Positions 24,092-32,108 are shown, counted from the first letter of the stretch. The stretch: DNA of 32,560 bases from Phycisphaeraceae bacterium (GCA_020851735.1 JADZCD010000043.1:1-32560), one strand, 5' to 3'. Notes: generated from the sequence alone by a model not told the origin. Made by a program: numbers and translations.

Positions 24092-25279
24092 ATGGCCATC
24101 ACCAAAGAACAGATCACCCACGCCCTAAAAAGCGTGCAAGACCCGGAACTGCACCGCGACATCGTCACCCTGGGCATGGTCAAAAACGTGGCCTACTGCG
24201 ACGGCCTGGTCCGCGTCGACGTGGAACTGACCACCCCCGCCTGCCCCCTAAAGCACACCATTCAAAAAGACGTCGAAGCTGCCGTGCGCTCCCTGGGCTC
24301 GGAAATCAAAGAGGTCGCCGTGAATTTCTCCGCCCAGGTGCGCGCCAAGCCCGCCGGCGCCGCCGGACATTCCGCGGGACATTCCGGGGGACATTCCGCT
24401 GGACCTTCCGGGGGCGCTTCCGGGGGCGGGGGTGCTTCCGGGGGCGGCGCTGCAGAGGAATCGGCCGGCCCCGCATTGCCGTTGGTTAAGCACATCATCG
24501 CCGTCGGCGCCGGCAAGGGTGGCGTGGGCAAGAGCACCATTGCCGTCAACCTCGCCGTCGGCCTGGCGCGCACCGGCGCCTCCGTCGGCCTGCTCGACGG
24601 CGACATCTACGGGCCCTCCCTTCCCACCATGCTCGGCATCGGCAGCTTCCGCCCGCGCATCAGCGGGCAGAACATGCTCGTTCCCTTCGACGTGCATGGC
24701 GTAAAAGCCATGACCCTCGGCGTATTGGTGGAGGAAGAAAAACCCCTGATCTGGCGCGGGCCCATGGCCCACGGCGCCTTCCGCCAGCTGGCCACCCAGA
24801 CCGAGTGGGGCCCGTTGGATTACCTGATCATCGACCTTCCCCCCGGCACCGGCGACGTGCCCCTGACCATGAGTCAGCTCCTGCCCTTAACCGGCGCCGT
24901 GGTGGTCTGCACGCCGCAAAAAGTCGCCCAGGACGACGCCCGCCGCGCCGTGCGCATGTTTGAGCAACTGAACATCCCCGTGCTGGGCATCGTCGAGAAC
25001 ATGAGCTACTTCATCGGCGACGACGGCAAGGAGTACGACATCTTCGGCCGCGGCGGCGCCCAGGTGATGGCCCAGGAAATGGGCAAGCCCTTCCTCGGCG
25101 CCGTGCCGATCAACATGGCCCTGCGCCGCCACTGCGATGCCGGCGATCCCTTAAAGAACTTTGAAGACGACGGCCCCCTCGCCCAAGAGCTCGAACAAGT
25201 CGTCCGCAACCTCGCCGGCCAAGTCAGCGTCGCCGCCCTGACCGGCGAAAAATCCCAGCCCACCCTGAGCGTGCATTGA
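24092..25279 (+). CDS. mrp: Mrp/ApbC-type Fe-S cluster carrier ATPase
   Basis: A 395-residue protein. Residues 1-80 form the MIP18/DUF59 domain (VQDPELHRDIVTLGMVKNV ... TTPACPLKHTIQKDVEAAV). Residues 128-380 form the deviant-Walker ParA/MinD ATPase: GKGGVGKST at 141-149, DGDIYGPSLPTMLG, YLIIDLPPGTGD. It probably carries Fe-S clusters to apo-proteins in the cytoplasm. Oddities: the linker (about 92-120) is a Gly/Ser/Ala/His repeat (GHSAGHSGGHSAGPSGG) made from a dispersed G-rich DNA repeat. The segment after VENMSYF reads IGDDGKEYDIFG, without the CxxC pair that many Mrp proteins have there for cluster binding at the dimer interface. Stand-alone gene. Confidence 0.93.
   Translation: MAITKEQITHALKSVQDPELHRDIVTLGMVKNVAYCDGLVRVDVELTTPACPLKHTIQKDVEAAVRSLGSEIKEVAVNFSAQVRAKPAGAAGHSAGHSGGHSAGPSGGASGGGGASGGGAAEESAGPALPLVKHIIAVGAGKGGVGKSTIAVNLAVGLARTGASVGLLDGDIYGPSLPTMLGIGSFRPRISGQNMLVPFDVHGVKAMTLGVLVEEEKPLIWRGPMAHGAFRQLATQTEWGPLDYLIIDLPPGTGDVPLTMSQLLPLTGAVVVCTPQKVAQDDARRAVRMFEQLNIPVLGIVENMSYFIGDDGKEYDIFGRGGAQVMAQEMGKPFLGAVPINMALRRHCDAGDPLKNFEDDGPLAQELEQVVRNLAGQVSVAALTGEKSQPTLSVH
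24366..24448. repeat. G-rich ACATTCC/CTTCCGGGGG repeat inside mrp
   Basis: Imperfect units GGACATTCCGSG, then CTTCCGGGGGC, then CTTCCGGGGGCGGGGGTGCTTCCGG. It is the same family as the repeats at 14997, 31379 and 31564, in the linker between the two Mrp domains. Confidence 0.75.
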
Positions 25280-25290
25280 GCCGGGGTTTG

Positions 25291-25318
25291 GGATTGGGGA
25301 TTAGGGATTGGGGATTAG
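25291..25318. repeat. Alternating heptads GGATTGG/GGATTAG
   Basis: Two exact copies of a 14-bp unit made of two heptads that differ at one base. It lies 12 bp after the mrp stop. Confidence 0.8.
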
Positions 25319-25345
25319 AGAAAGCCCCTCCGATTTGCACGGGAA

Positions 25346-25371
25346 ATAGCCGCGGGCGGAAGCCCGCCGGT
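25346..25371. repeat. GCGGGC/GCCCGC hairpin
   Basis: GCGGGC, loop GGAA, GCCCGC in the spacer between mrp and the HD gene. It could be a member of the dispersed hairpin families or a weak terminator; it has no T-run. The rest of this spacer to 25496 shows nothing I can name. Confidence 0.4.
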
Positions 25372-25496
25372 TAGACTAATCGTAGTACCACACGCCCCCA
25401 TCGCACCGAAGAACCCTCCCCCTCCAACCCCAACAGCCTCGCTCACAAGAGCCATGTTAGAGCGTCGCCGTCTATCAAGCAAAGATTTCCCTGCCA

Positions 25497-26906
25497 TTAC
25501 CCTGCCTTATCCCATTCACTAACTTCCTCACGCATTTCTTCGATTCGGCCATTGTCGATGTTTTCAGGTTTCACAACGTAAAGCCTGAACGATTGAAATG
25601 AATGATTGGAGCAGTGATGAATCAAGCTGTATTTGATGTCAACGAGGGATTTTGGTTCTTTATTGTTGTCCAGGAACACTTTTACCAATTCTTCTTTTTC
25701 TGCAGGCTGTAATTTTCTGGCTTCTTCTGCGGTGAGTAGACTGCCTCTATCCTCCAATTTTAGCGACTTAGTTTTGCAGCACAGGAATAATCCAAGGGGA
25801 ATTTTATTTTTTCCGGCAAGCTTTTTGAGTTTGTGTTTGCAGTTTTGACGAAAAATTGTCGCGTCGTGTCCGGTGTCATCTGATCGAGCGAAAACAGGGA
25901 CTTCCTTCAAAAGCTTAGGTGGCCGCCGGTTGGCGATGGAACTGGCAAGTTCAGAGATAACGCGATCCTGCGACTTAACTGCTTCATGGATCCGGCGGTC
26001 AACATAAGCGTCAGTAAAGTCGAGCAGATCGGTAGACATGACGAGTTTTCGGATGGATTCGCCGTCTGGCGCGATCTTGACACGCTTCCCGTTACGAAGC
26101 CTCCGGAGGAGTTGTCGGCACGCTTCCTCAAAGCCGAAAGTGGTCTTGTGGTAATAGACCGTACGATACATGAAGAAGCGGGCCAGCAGGGCGTGCTCGG
26201 CGGCCGCCATTGCTTTCTTGTCGACTCCCAACATGCCAGTGGGGCTGGTCCTGAGATTGTTCAGAATATAGTTTAGATCGACGCGGCCATATGGAACGCC
26301 CGTGGCGTGGGCATCTCTAAGCAGATAGTCGAGTCTGTCCAAATCCATACTGCTGTGAATCAATTTGCTCAAGGGATCAGGATTCTCGAGATCCCCCGTG
26401 AAGAGCTGTGCAATGCGTTGGGCGCGTTCCTTGCTGCCAAGGGCTTTCACGAGGTCTTTCTGGTGTGTTACGATCAGTTTTCCAAGTTCTTCGTGGCTGG
26501 GGTATTTTGGTTTGCTTAGATTCATTTCCAACTGATCAGCGACAAACTCCTCGGTAAGTTGAACTGCATCCACGCGCTCCATCAGGTGTGAGTAGGGGTA
26601 GTGGCCGATGTCATGGAGCAAGCAGGCCAGGCGCATATCCTCGATCTGTTCGTCCGTAAGACCCAAAGGTTGCTTGGCTACTTTTTGTACATGCTCCATG
26701 ATGCCAAGTACGCCTAGACTGTGGGCAAAGCGGGTGTGGGTGGCGTTTGGATAGGTGAAGTGCCCCATCCCCAATTGTTTGAGTTGGCGCAGTCGCTGAA
26801 AGGAGGCAGTATCCACTACACGCCGTTCGATGTCGGTCAAGTGGATGTCGCCGTGGATCGAATCAACGACCAGATGGTTGTGCCCCGGCTTTAGGGAAGA
26901 ACCCAT
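25497..26906 (-). CDS. HD-superfamily phosphohydrolase (COG1078/YwfO type)
   Basis: A 469-residue HD hydrolase. Motifs: THTRFAHSLGVLGIMEHV (first His, residues about 57-62), LACLLHDIGHYPYSHLMERV (His98-Asp99 pair plus following His), and SSMDLDRLDYLLRDAHATGVPYGR (the distal Asp). IHGDIHLTDIERRVVDTASFQRLRQLKQLG is the typical N-terminus of the COG1078 group, related to dNTP triphosphohydrolases. The C-terminal 170 residues are less conserved and rich in Lys/Asn. The gene is clearly AT-richer than its neighbours. Its first 44 bp overlap the end of the YwgA-like gene upstream, so translation is probably coupled. The substrate is unknown. Confidence 0.88.
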   Translation of the reverse strand: MGSSLKPGHNHLVVDSIHGDIHLTDIERRVVDTASFQRLRQLKQLGMGHFTYPNATHTRFAHSLGVLGIMEHVQKVAKQPLGLTDEQIEDMRLACLLHDIGHYPYSHLMERVDAVQLTEEFVADQLEMNLSKPKYPSHEELGKLIVTHQKDLVKALGSKERAQRIAQLFTGDLENPDPLSKLIHSSMDLDRLDYLLRDAHATGVPYGRVDLNYILNNLRTSPTGMLGVDKKAMAAAEHALLARFFMYRTVYYHKTTFGFEEACRQLLRRLRNGKRVKIAPDGESIRKLVMSTDLLDFTDAYVDRRIHEAVKSQDRVISELASSIANRRPPKLLKEVPVFARSDDTGHDATIFRQNCKHKLKKLAGKNKIPLGLFLCCKTKSLKLEDRGSLLTAEEARKLQPAEKEELVKVFLDNNKEPKSLVDIKYSLIHHCSNHSFQSFRLYVVKPENIDNGRIEEMREEVSEWDKAG

Positions 26907-27381
26907 TTTGTCTTAACTCTTGCAGTGCAGTTGACACGTTTTGAAGAGTGAAATTCTTGTCACGTTTTGCGAGTTCTTCGGTAATCTGTTGAGGATTGTT
27001 GTCGGAAACCACACCAGTCTGCACCAAGTACTGTACCGAAGCCAGCAGTTCGAGCCGTCGTGCGAGTGTTAACTGATTTGTCGTTGGCCCAAAGACACTC
27101 TGTAGCTGTTCAAGGCGTCTTGCAGACTTGTCGTCGAGCAGCCAAGAGCTGGATTCGTCGTCTTCCGCTGCCTCGCTAGCGGTTGAGAAGGCGTCCTTTG
27201 TAAGAGCTGGACAATACGGGCCTCTTAGGTACCAGCCAAAGTAATAACCCAGGTCGACCCCTTTTACTTGGGCAAGATAAATCGCCTTCTGAATAATCAG
27301 ACGACCTTCAAAGGTGTCCAGAGGCAATTTGAGGCCTAACTTGTCCAAAACGAGCTTTAAGGCAATCTGTTGGCGGTTCAT
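26863..27381 (-). CDS. YwgA-like / Panacea-like small protein
   Basis: A 172-residue protein from the ATG at 27381, preceded by AGGTAAC; the frame is open 28 codons further but that part is hydrophobic without a matching role. RLIIQKAIYLAQVKGVDLGYYFGWYLRGPYCPALTKD resembles the YwgA group and related phage-associated/antitoxin-like proteins (K/QKxxYLxQ and WYxxGPY). In Bacillus, ywgA neighbours the HD gene ywfO; the same pairing here (44-bp overlap) supports both calls. Codon use is AT-rich, unlike the flanking genes, which suggests acquisition by transfer. It may modulate or neutralise the HD enzyme; this is inference. Confidence 0.7.
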   Translation of the reverse strand: MNRQQIALKLVLDKLGLKLPLDTFEGRLIIQKAIYLAQVKGVDLGYYFGWYLRGPYCPALTKDAFSTASEAAEDDESSSWLLDDKSARRLEQLQSVFGPTTNQLTLARRLELLASVQYLVQTGVVSDNNPQQITEELAKRDKNFTLQNVSTALQELRQNGFFPKAGAQPSGR

Positions 27382-27442
27382 GTTACCTGCTGGTCGGTTA
27401 GGCTGATGTACGGTACCAGATATAGAGCCAAAAACAAAAACC

Positions 27443-27472
27443 AGGATAATAATCGCTATATGCATTCGTCAA
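27443..27472 (-). promoter_or_regulatory. Candidate promoter of the HD/YwgA island
   Basis: On the minus strand TTGACG (27472-27467) and TATCCT (27448-27443) with an 18-bp spacer, about 60 bp upstream of the start at 27381, in AT-rich sequence. Confidence 0.35.
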
Positions 27473-27702
27473 TACGGTGGATAATTCTAATGCAGATAGA
27501 TTTCATGCCATTCAAATAAAAAAAACGGTTGGTTAATGATAAGACAAGAAGTCAATTCGGCAAATGTCAAAAACGGCTAATCGTGCAAACACATAAGACT
27601 TGTATTTGCAGTTTGTTGCAATCAAAAAACGATCCATGCTTTGTCTTGGCAAAGAATTCGATTTGTCGAAAAAGAATTTCAAACAATTCAGATTCCGATC
27701 TG
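27473..27702. other. AT-rich spacer between the island and the PgpH-like gene
   Basis: About 230 bp with several A-runs and no plausible gene; the open frames here are rich in rare residues and cross into the antisense of the PgpH-like gene. The sharp change from AT-rich to GC-rich sequence at about 27700 coincides with the stop of the next gene and may mark an insertion boundary. Confidence 0.5.
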
Positions 27703-30066
27703 CTACGACGCCGTCCGCGCCGAAGCCTCGCTGGGGCTCACCGGCGTATCCTCAACCCCCTCGGTCTCGGAATCGCCGCTCGCCGGCGCCGCCGCCGCTC
27801 CGCCGGGGTAGCGGATGCGGGCGTGATAGATCGCCGCCAGCGTCTTGGCCATGGACTGCTCAACCTGATGCAATTCGCGCAGCGTCAGGTTCGCCTCGTC
27901 GAACTGCCCGTCGGTTAAGCGTTTTTCCGCGATCGTGTGCACCAGCTGCTCGAGGCGGATGGGCGTGGGCTCGCGCAGCGTCCGGGCCGCGCTTTCCACC
28001 GCGTCGCCGAGCATCAGAATCGCCGCCTCCCGGCTTTGCGGCTTGGGCCCCGGATACCGGAATTCAAATTCCGTCGGCGCCGGCGTGTGCGCCAGGTCGC
28101 TGCGCTGCTTGGCCGCGTTAAAGAAATATTCCACCAGCGTGGTGCCGTGGTGCGACTCAATAAAATGCCGCAGGCTCGGCGGGAGCCCGAAATCGCGGGC
28201 CATCTCCATGCCGTCCTTCACGTGCCCGACGATGATCAAGAGCGACATGGCGGGGGAAAGCTTCTCGTGCCGGTTGTGCCCGTCGCTCTGATTTTCCACG
28301 AAATACAAGGGCTTATTCACCTTGCCGATGTCGTGATACATCGCCCCGACCTTGCACAACAGGCCGTGGGCGCCGATGGTGTCCGCCGCCGTTTCCGCCA
28401 GGTCCGCCAGACGCAGCGAGTGCTGATACGTGCCCGGCGCTTCCTGCGCCAGCCGCCGCAGCAGCGGGTGCGAGGCGTCGTTGAGCTCCTTCAAAGTCAT
28501 CGACGTGGTCACGCGGAACACCGATTCAATCGCCGGCAGCGCCCCTTGAATCACCAGCCCCGTGCCCAGGCCGCTGAACAGCGCCGCCAGCGAATCCCAC
28601 CCCATCTGCCGGAACTGGCTCAGCTCGCCGGTCAGCTCCAAGGGACGCTCCATCAGCCCCACGATCCACGTCACCGCCGCCATCGCCAGGCCCGTCCACA
28701 AGCCTACCCACATCAGCTTCGAGCGATTGCGGACTTCATTAAGCTGTCCCACGCACGACATCACTCCCGCGGCCAGCACCAGCCCGATGCCCAGCGGCAG
28801 ACGCAGCGTGACCAGCACCAGAAGGATGTGCGCCGCCCCCAGCGCCAGGGCAAAACGCTGGTCGTAAGCGATCGCCAGCACCACCGCCACGATCAGCGTC
28901 GGATACGTCACCAGGAAAAACACATAGTCCGGCGAAACCAGATAGCCCGTGGCCGCCAGGAACAACCCCAACCCCAGCAGGCATGTCAAGGCCAGCCCGC
29001 GGATCTGGTTAAAGGTGATGCGCGGGCGATAGCGGTAGATGTAGAACCACACGCACACCTGGATCAGCAGGATCAACAGCACCCGCGCCCCCGCCGCCAG
29101 ACGCTGCTTAAAGAGCCCGATCTGGGCCTGATACGCCAGCCGCTCCGCCTTTAAGAGATTCAAGTCCGCGCTGCTGAGCTGGTGCCCCACGGAGATCAAC
29201 GCCTGCCGCGCCATCACCCGATCGGTGATCCCCGGCGTGCGCTTCTCCGCCGCGTCGCGGCGCTGGCGGGTGGCGTCGCCGTCCAGGAAATACAGAGGCT
29301 GCAGGTCTTCCTGCACAATGGCCAGAATCGTCTTCTCCAGCGGCGAAGGAAATCGGCCTTTGACAAAATTCCGGTCCACCAGCGTCTTAAAAGCCGCGTG
29401 GTCCGTCTCGGCGTTGAGCAGCGTGCCGTCAAAACGGGCGATCTCGCCGTCACGCGGATGCAGAATGATCACCTGATACGCCAGCTGGGCCGGGTCCAGC
29501 TCGCGGGCGTAATCCTGGGCCGTCAGCAGCGCCACGCTGGCCAGATTCTGGATAAAGTCCTCCACCACCTGCTGCCAGGGCGTCTTGGCTGGATCGCCCA
29601 TGTAGCGCTTAAGCTCCGCCAAAACCTCCGGCGTGATCGACCAGTTCTCACGCGTCTGCGAGCCGATGCGGTCGATGGTCTGGATCGACTGGTTTAAGCC
29701 CAGCTCCCCTAAGTTAAGCAGCTTTTCGCGCAACCGATCGAGGTATTCCCGATTGGGGCGATAGATGGCCGGCTCTTTCTCGCGGGCGTTGGATTTCGCG
29801 TCGCGCGTGCGAATCTCGTTGACGGCCTCAAACTCCACGCGGGACACGATGGGCTTGGTCACCACCTGCCCCACAAAGTAAGGCGGATGCGTGTCCGCCG
29901 TAAACGCCAGGAAGCTGGCCAGCAACGTCAGCATGGCGATGTACAGCAGCGGCCACGCCACGTCCTTGCGGAGGAAAAACTGCAACCACCCCGGCTGCTC
30001 GAGGAGAGCTGTGCGCCGAAGCTCGCGTCGGCGAGGGGCCTTAGCTGGGGTTTTGCCGTTTGCCAT
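27703..30066 (-). CDS. pgpH: PgpH-type 7TM receptor-like HD phosphodiesterase
   Basis: A 787-residue membrane protein with the PgpH/YqfF layout. There is a membrane helix near residues 35-55 (WPLLYIAMLTLLASFLAF), an extracytoplasmic 7TMR-HDED domain (about 60-320), then seven membrane segments (about 330-500). A cytoplasmic HD domain (about 530-690) follows, with YQHSLRLADLAETAA, KVGAMYHDIGKVNKPLYFVENQ (HD pair) and FIESHHGTTLVEYFF. Characterised relatives hydrolyse cyclic di-AMP. No di-adenylate cyclase is in the window. It follows phoH on the same strand, as in many genomes, but the expected ybeY gene downstream is missing and the AT-rich island is in its place. The C-terminal 40 residues are Ala/Ser/Pro-rich. 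Confidence 0.92.
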   Translation of the reverse strand: MANGKTPAKAPRRRELRRTALLEQPGWLQFFLRKDVAWPLLYIAMLTLLASFLAFTADTHPPYFVGQVVTKPIVSRVEFEAVNEIRTRDAKSNAREKEPAIYRPNREYLDRLREKLLNLGELGLNQSIQTIDRIGSQTRENWSITPEVLAELKRYMGDPAKTPWQQVVEDFIQNLASVALLTAQDYARELDPAQLAYQVIILHPRDGEIARFDGTLLNAETDHAAFKTLVDRNFVKGRFPSPLEKTILAIVQEDLQPLYFLDGDATRQRRDAAEKRTPGITDRVMARQALISVGHQLSSADLNLLKAERLAYQAQIGLFKQRLAAGARVLLILLIQVCVWFYIYRYRPRITFNQIRGLALTCLLGLGLFLAATGYLVSPDYVFFLVTYPTLIVAVVLAIAYDQRFALALGAAHILLVLVTLRLPLGIGLVLAAGVMSCVGQLNEVRNRSKLMWVGLWTGLAMAAVTWIVGLMERPLELTGELSQFRQMGWDSLAALFSGLGTGLVIQGALPAIESVFRVTTSMTLKELNDASHPLLRRLAQEAPGTYQHSLRLADLAETAADTIGAHGLLCKVGAMYHDIGKVNKPLYFVENQSDGHNRHEKLSPAMSLLIIVGHVKDGMEMARDFGLPPSLRHFIESHHGTTLVEYFFNAAKQRSDLAHTPAPTEFEFRYPGPKPQSREAAILMLGDAVESAARTLREPTPIRLEQLVHTIAEKRLTDGQFDEANLTLRELHQVEQSMAKTLAAIYHARIRYPGGAAAAPASGDSETEGVEDTPVSPSEASARTAS

Positions 30067-30138
30067 CGTGGGGTCGGTTCAGCTTTAAGACCTGCCTGTT
30101 AAATCGCTTGCGAAAAAATTTATTCAGCCTCTGAAACG

Positions 30139-30178
30139 AAAAAAGGGAACCCGAGCAGGTCCATCCGGACACATTCCC
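30139..30178 (-). terminator. Terminator-like hairpin between phoH and pgpH
   Basis: On the minus strand GGGAA (30178-30174) pairs with TTCCC (30149-30145), with an inner GTCC/GGAC hairpin, followed by six T. It sits between the phoH stop (30306) and the pgpH start (30066), so it either ends phoH transcription or acts as an attenuator. Confidence 0.65.
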
Positions 30179-30221
30179 ATGGTTTAGATGGGTTTGGCCT
30201 GGGGGGTGAATCGTGGCCTTT

Positions 30222-30227
30222 ATTATA
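30222..30227 (-). promoter_or_regulatory. TATAAT box upstream of the phoH-pgpH terminator
   Basis: A perfect TATAAT on the minus strand, about 45 bp before the terminator hairpin. The -35 position (GGGCCA) is poor. If active, transcription would begin before the hairpin and either give a very short RNA or an attenuated pgpH transcript. Confidence 0.3.
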
Positions 30228-30305
30228 AGAACACTATAACCCTTTGGCCCGTGTTCATCATCGGGTATTCAGGCCTTTGATTTAAGCGTTTGTTGCGATC
30301 GTAAG

Positions 30306-31283
30306 TTATTGATGCTTCTGGTCTTGCCCGTAGGCGTCCACAATCCGCTGCACCAGGTGATGGCGGACGATGTCCGTTTGCCCCAGCGTGACAAAGGCTA
30401 TGCCCTTAACCCGCGCCAGCCGGCGGGCGGCATCCACCAGGCCCGAGCGGGTCGGGTCCTGCAGATCCACCTGCGAGGTATCGCCGGTGACGATCATCCG
30501 CGAGCTTTCGCCTAAGCGGGTCAGGAACATGAGCATCTGCTCGCGGGTGGTGTTCTGGGCTTCGTCGAGAATCACCAGGGCGTTGTTGAGTGTCCGCCCG
30601 CGCATGAACGCCAGCGGGATGATCTCGATCAGGTCGCAGGCCATCATGCGCTGGATCTGGTCGAAATCCATCAGGTCGTGCAGGGCGTCAAACAGCGGGC
30701 GCAGGTAGGGGTTGACCTTTTCGTGCATGTTGCCGGGCAGGAATCCCAAGCGTTCGCCCGCTTCCACTGCCGGGCGGGCCAGCACCAGCTTGCGGACCTT
30801 ATCCGCCCGCAGCATGCCCACCGCCGCCGCCACCGCCAGGTACGTCTTACCCGTGCCGGCCGGGCCGACGCAGATGGTCAAGTCGTGGTTGGCGATGGCG
30901 TCCAGATACAGCGCCTGGCCCTGGGTGAGGGCCTTAACTTGCGGCAATTGCCGCTGGAAATGCGCTATTTCCGCAGCCTCGTCGTGGTGTGCGGGGCTCA
31001 GGCGTGAGAGCACGGGTGTTTGCTCCGTGTAGCCCACAGCGGTAATCGCCTTTAATATCTGCCGGCGGTCCAGTGGTTGGCGGCGGCGGGCCGCGGTGGA
31101 AAGCTGCTCCAACACGCGGGCAGCCCCACCGACCGCCTGACTGTCTCCGCTGATGCGCAGCGATCCGTTCCGCGCCGCGATCTTGACACCAAGTGCTTCT
31201 CGGATGATTTTGAGGTTCTGTTCCGCGACGCCGGTCATCATCACCCGGTCATCGCCATGAGGCAACTGAATGGTCAGCTCCAA
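30306..31283 (-). CDS. phoH: PhoH-family ATPase
   Basis: A 325-residue PhoH-like P-loop protein. An N-terminal KH-like region (about 1-60, DDRVMMTGVAEQNLKIIREALGVKIAARNGSLRISG) precedes the ATPase core with LTQGQALYLDAI, Walker A VGPAGTGKTYLA, RPAVEAGERLGFLPG, Walker B NALVILDEAQNTT and TRLGESSRMIVTGD. PhoH proteins are associated with RNA metabolism and helicase-like activity. The start is TTG at 31283: AAGGAG lies exactly 8 bp upstream, and MELTIQLPHGDD matches the family N-terminus, so a non-ATG start is well supported. It diverges from the lipoprotein gene at 31339 with a 55-bp shared promoter region. Confidence 0.95.
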   Translation of the reverse strand: MELTIQLPHGDDRVMMTGVAEQNLKIIREALGVKIAARNGSLRISGDSQAVGGAARVLEQLSTAARRRQPLDRRQILKAITAVGYTEQTPVLSRLSPAHHDEAAEIAHFQRQLPQVKALTQGQALYLDAIANHDLTICVGPAGTGKTYLAVAAAVGMLRADKVRKLVLARPAVEAGERLGFLPGNMHEKVNPYLRPLFDALHDLMDFDQIQRMMACDLIEIIPLAFMRGRTLNNALVILDEAQNTTREQMLMFLTRLGESSRMIVTGDTSQVDLQDPTRSGLVDAARRLARVKGIAFVTLGQTDIVRHHLVQRIVDAYGQDQKHQ

Positions 31284-31338
31284 CCGTAAAGCTCCTTCCG
31301 CCGTCAGGCGTCTATCTCCTCCCGGAGTATTTTACCCC

Positions 31339-31983
31339 ATGAATCCAGCCCAGCGGCAAAAAAAACATATTTGGCGATCACTTCCGGGGGCGGGGGTACT
31401 TCCGGGGGTGCTGATGGCTGTCTGCCTGCTGCTGGGGTGCCTTGCCGGTGGTTGTGCCAAAAGCCAATCGTCCTCCAGCTTGAATTTGCAAACCGAGCCC
31501 AAGGCCGCTGCGGACGTGGCCAGCGGGCAGATTTCCGAGTCTGCCGGGGACGATTCTGAGGCTATTTCCGGGGGCGGGGGTACTTCCGGGGGGAGTGGGC
31601 AGGTACAGGTATTCAAGACCACGCTTCGCCGCATGGCTGAGGATGTGGAGCGGGCAGCCCGCAAGAATCATTGGGCGGTACTGCGCGTGCAGAAAGGCCC
31701 CTATCAGGAAGCGGACATTGAAGAGCTGCGCACCGCCTGGCTGCTCTTGCCGGACAACCGCACCGCGGTGGTGCAGGTCACGCGCCAAGAGCCTGCGCTT
31801 GCTGCCCAGACGCAAGCGTCGCCGTCAGCTTCGCAGGGGCAGGCGGTAGTAACCTATGAAGTGCGCGTACGCGTAGGGCGATTCGGCGACGCGAAATTGG
31901 AGAAGCAATTTCTGGCCGCATTGGGCAAAACGCTAAAGGGCAAACCACTGCGTCAGCGGCCGACGTTTGAGTTGCCCAAGTAA
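31339..31983 (+). CDS. Lipoprotein of unknown function
   Basis: A 214-residue protein. Basic N-terminus, hydrophobic core and LAGGC lipobox place the lipidated Cys at residue 39. A low-complexity Ser/Gly/Glu linker (about 42-90) precedes a C-terminal domain (about 90-214) with TTLRRMAEDVERAARKNHWAVLRVQKGPYQEADIEELRTAWLLLPDNRTAVVQVTRQEP and YEVRVRVGRFGDAKLEKQFLAALGKTL, an alpha/beta pattern I cannot assign. Two copies of the dispersed G-rich repeat lie inside the gene. One, at 31379-31408, codes for LPGAGVLPGV in the signal peptide; the other, at 31564-31594, codes for SGGGGTSGGS in the linker. It is divergent from phoH. Confidence 0.75.
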   Translation: MNPAQRQKKHIWRSLPGAGVLPGVLMAVCLLLGCLAGGCAKSQSSSSLNLQTEPKAAADVASGQISESAGDDSEAISGGGGTSGGSGQVQVFKTTLRRMAEDVERAARKNHWAVLRVQKGPYQEADIEELRTAWLLLPDNRTAVVQVTRQEPALAAQTQASPSASQGQAVVTYEVRVRVGRFGDAKLEKQFLAALGKTLKGKPLRQRPTFELPK

Positions 31984-32040
31984 TTCCTCAGCTGCCATAT
32001 CCCATGCGTACGAACGTGACGCATCATCGCGATGACGTCG

Positions 32041-32108
32041 GATCAGGATTTCAGATAGCCGCAGATAAACGCAGATGAACGCAGTCCTGATTCAAAAACT
32101 CTGATTCC
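32041..32108. repeat. ATCTGCG-type dispersed element, copy 2 (inverted)
   Basis: GATCAGGATTTCAGAT, then GCCGCAGATAAACGCAGATGAACGC, then CAAAAACTCTGATT. The reverse complement closely matches 20092-20160. Confidence 0.65.

Noticed and set aside
27937..29154. A 405-codon plus-strand ORF opposite pgpH
   Set aside because: Arg/Gln/His-rich antisense product with no domain, overlapping a well-supported membrane-HD gene.
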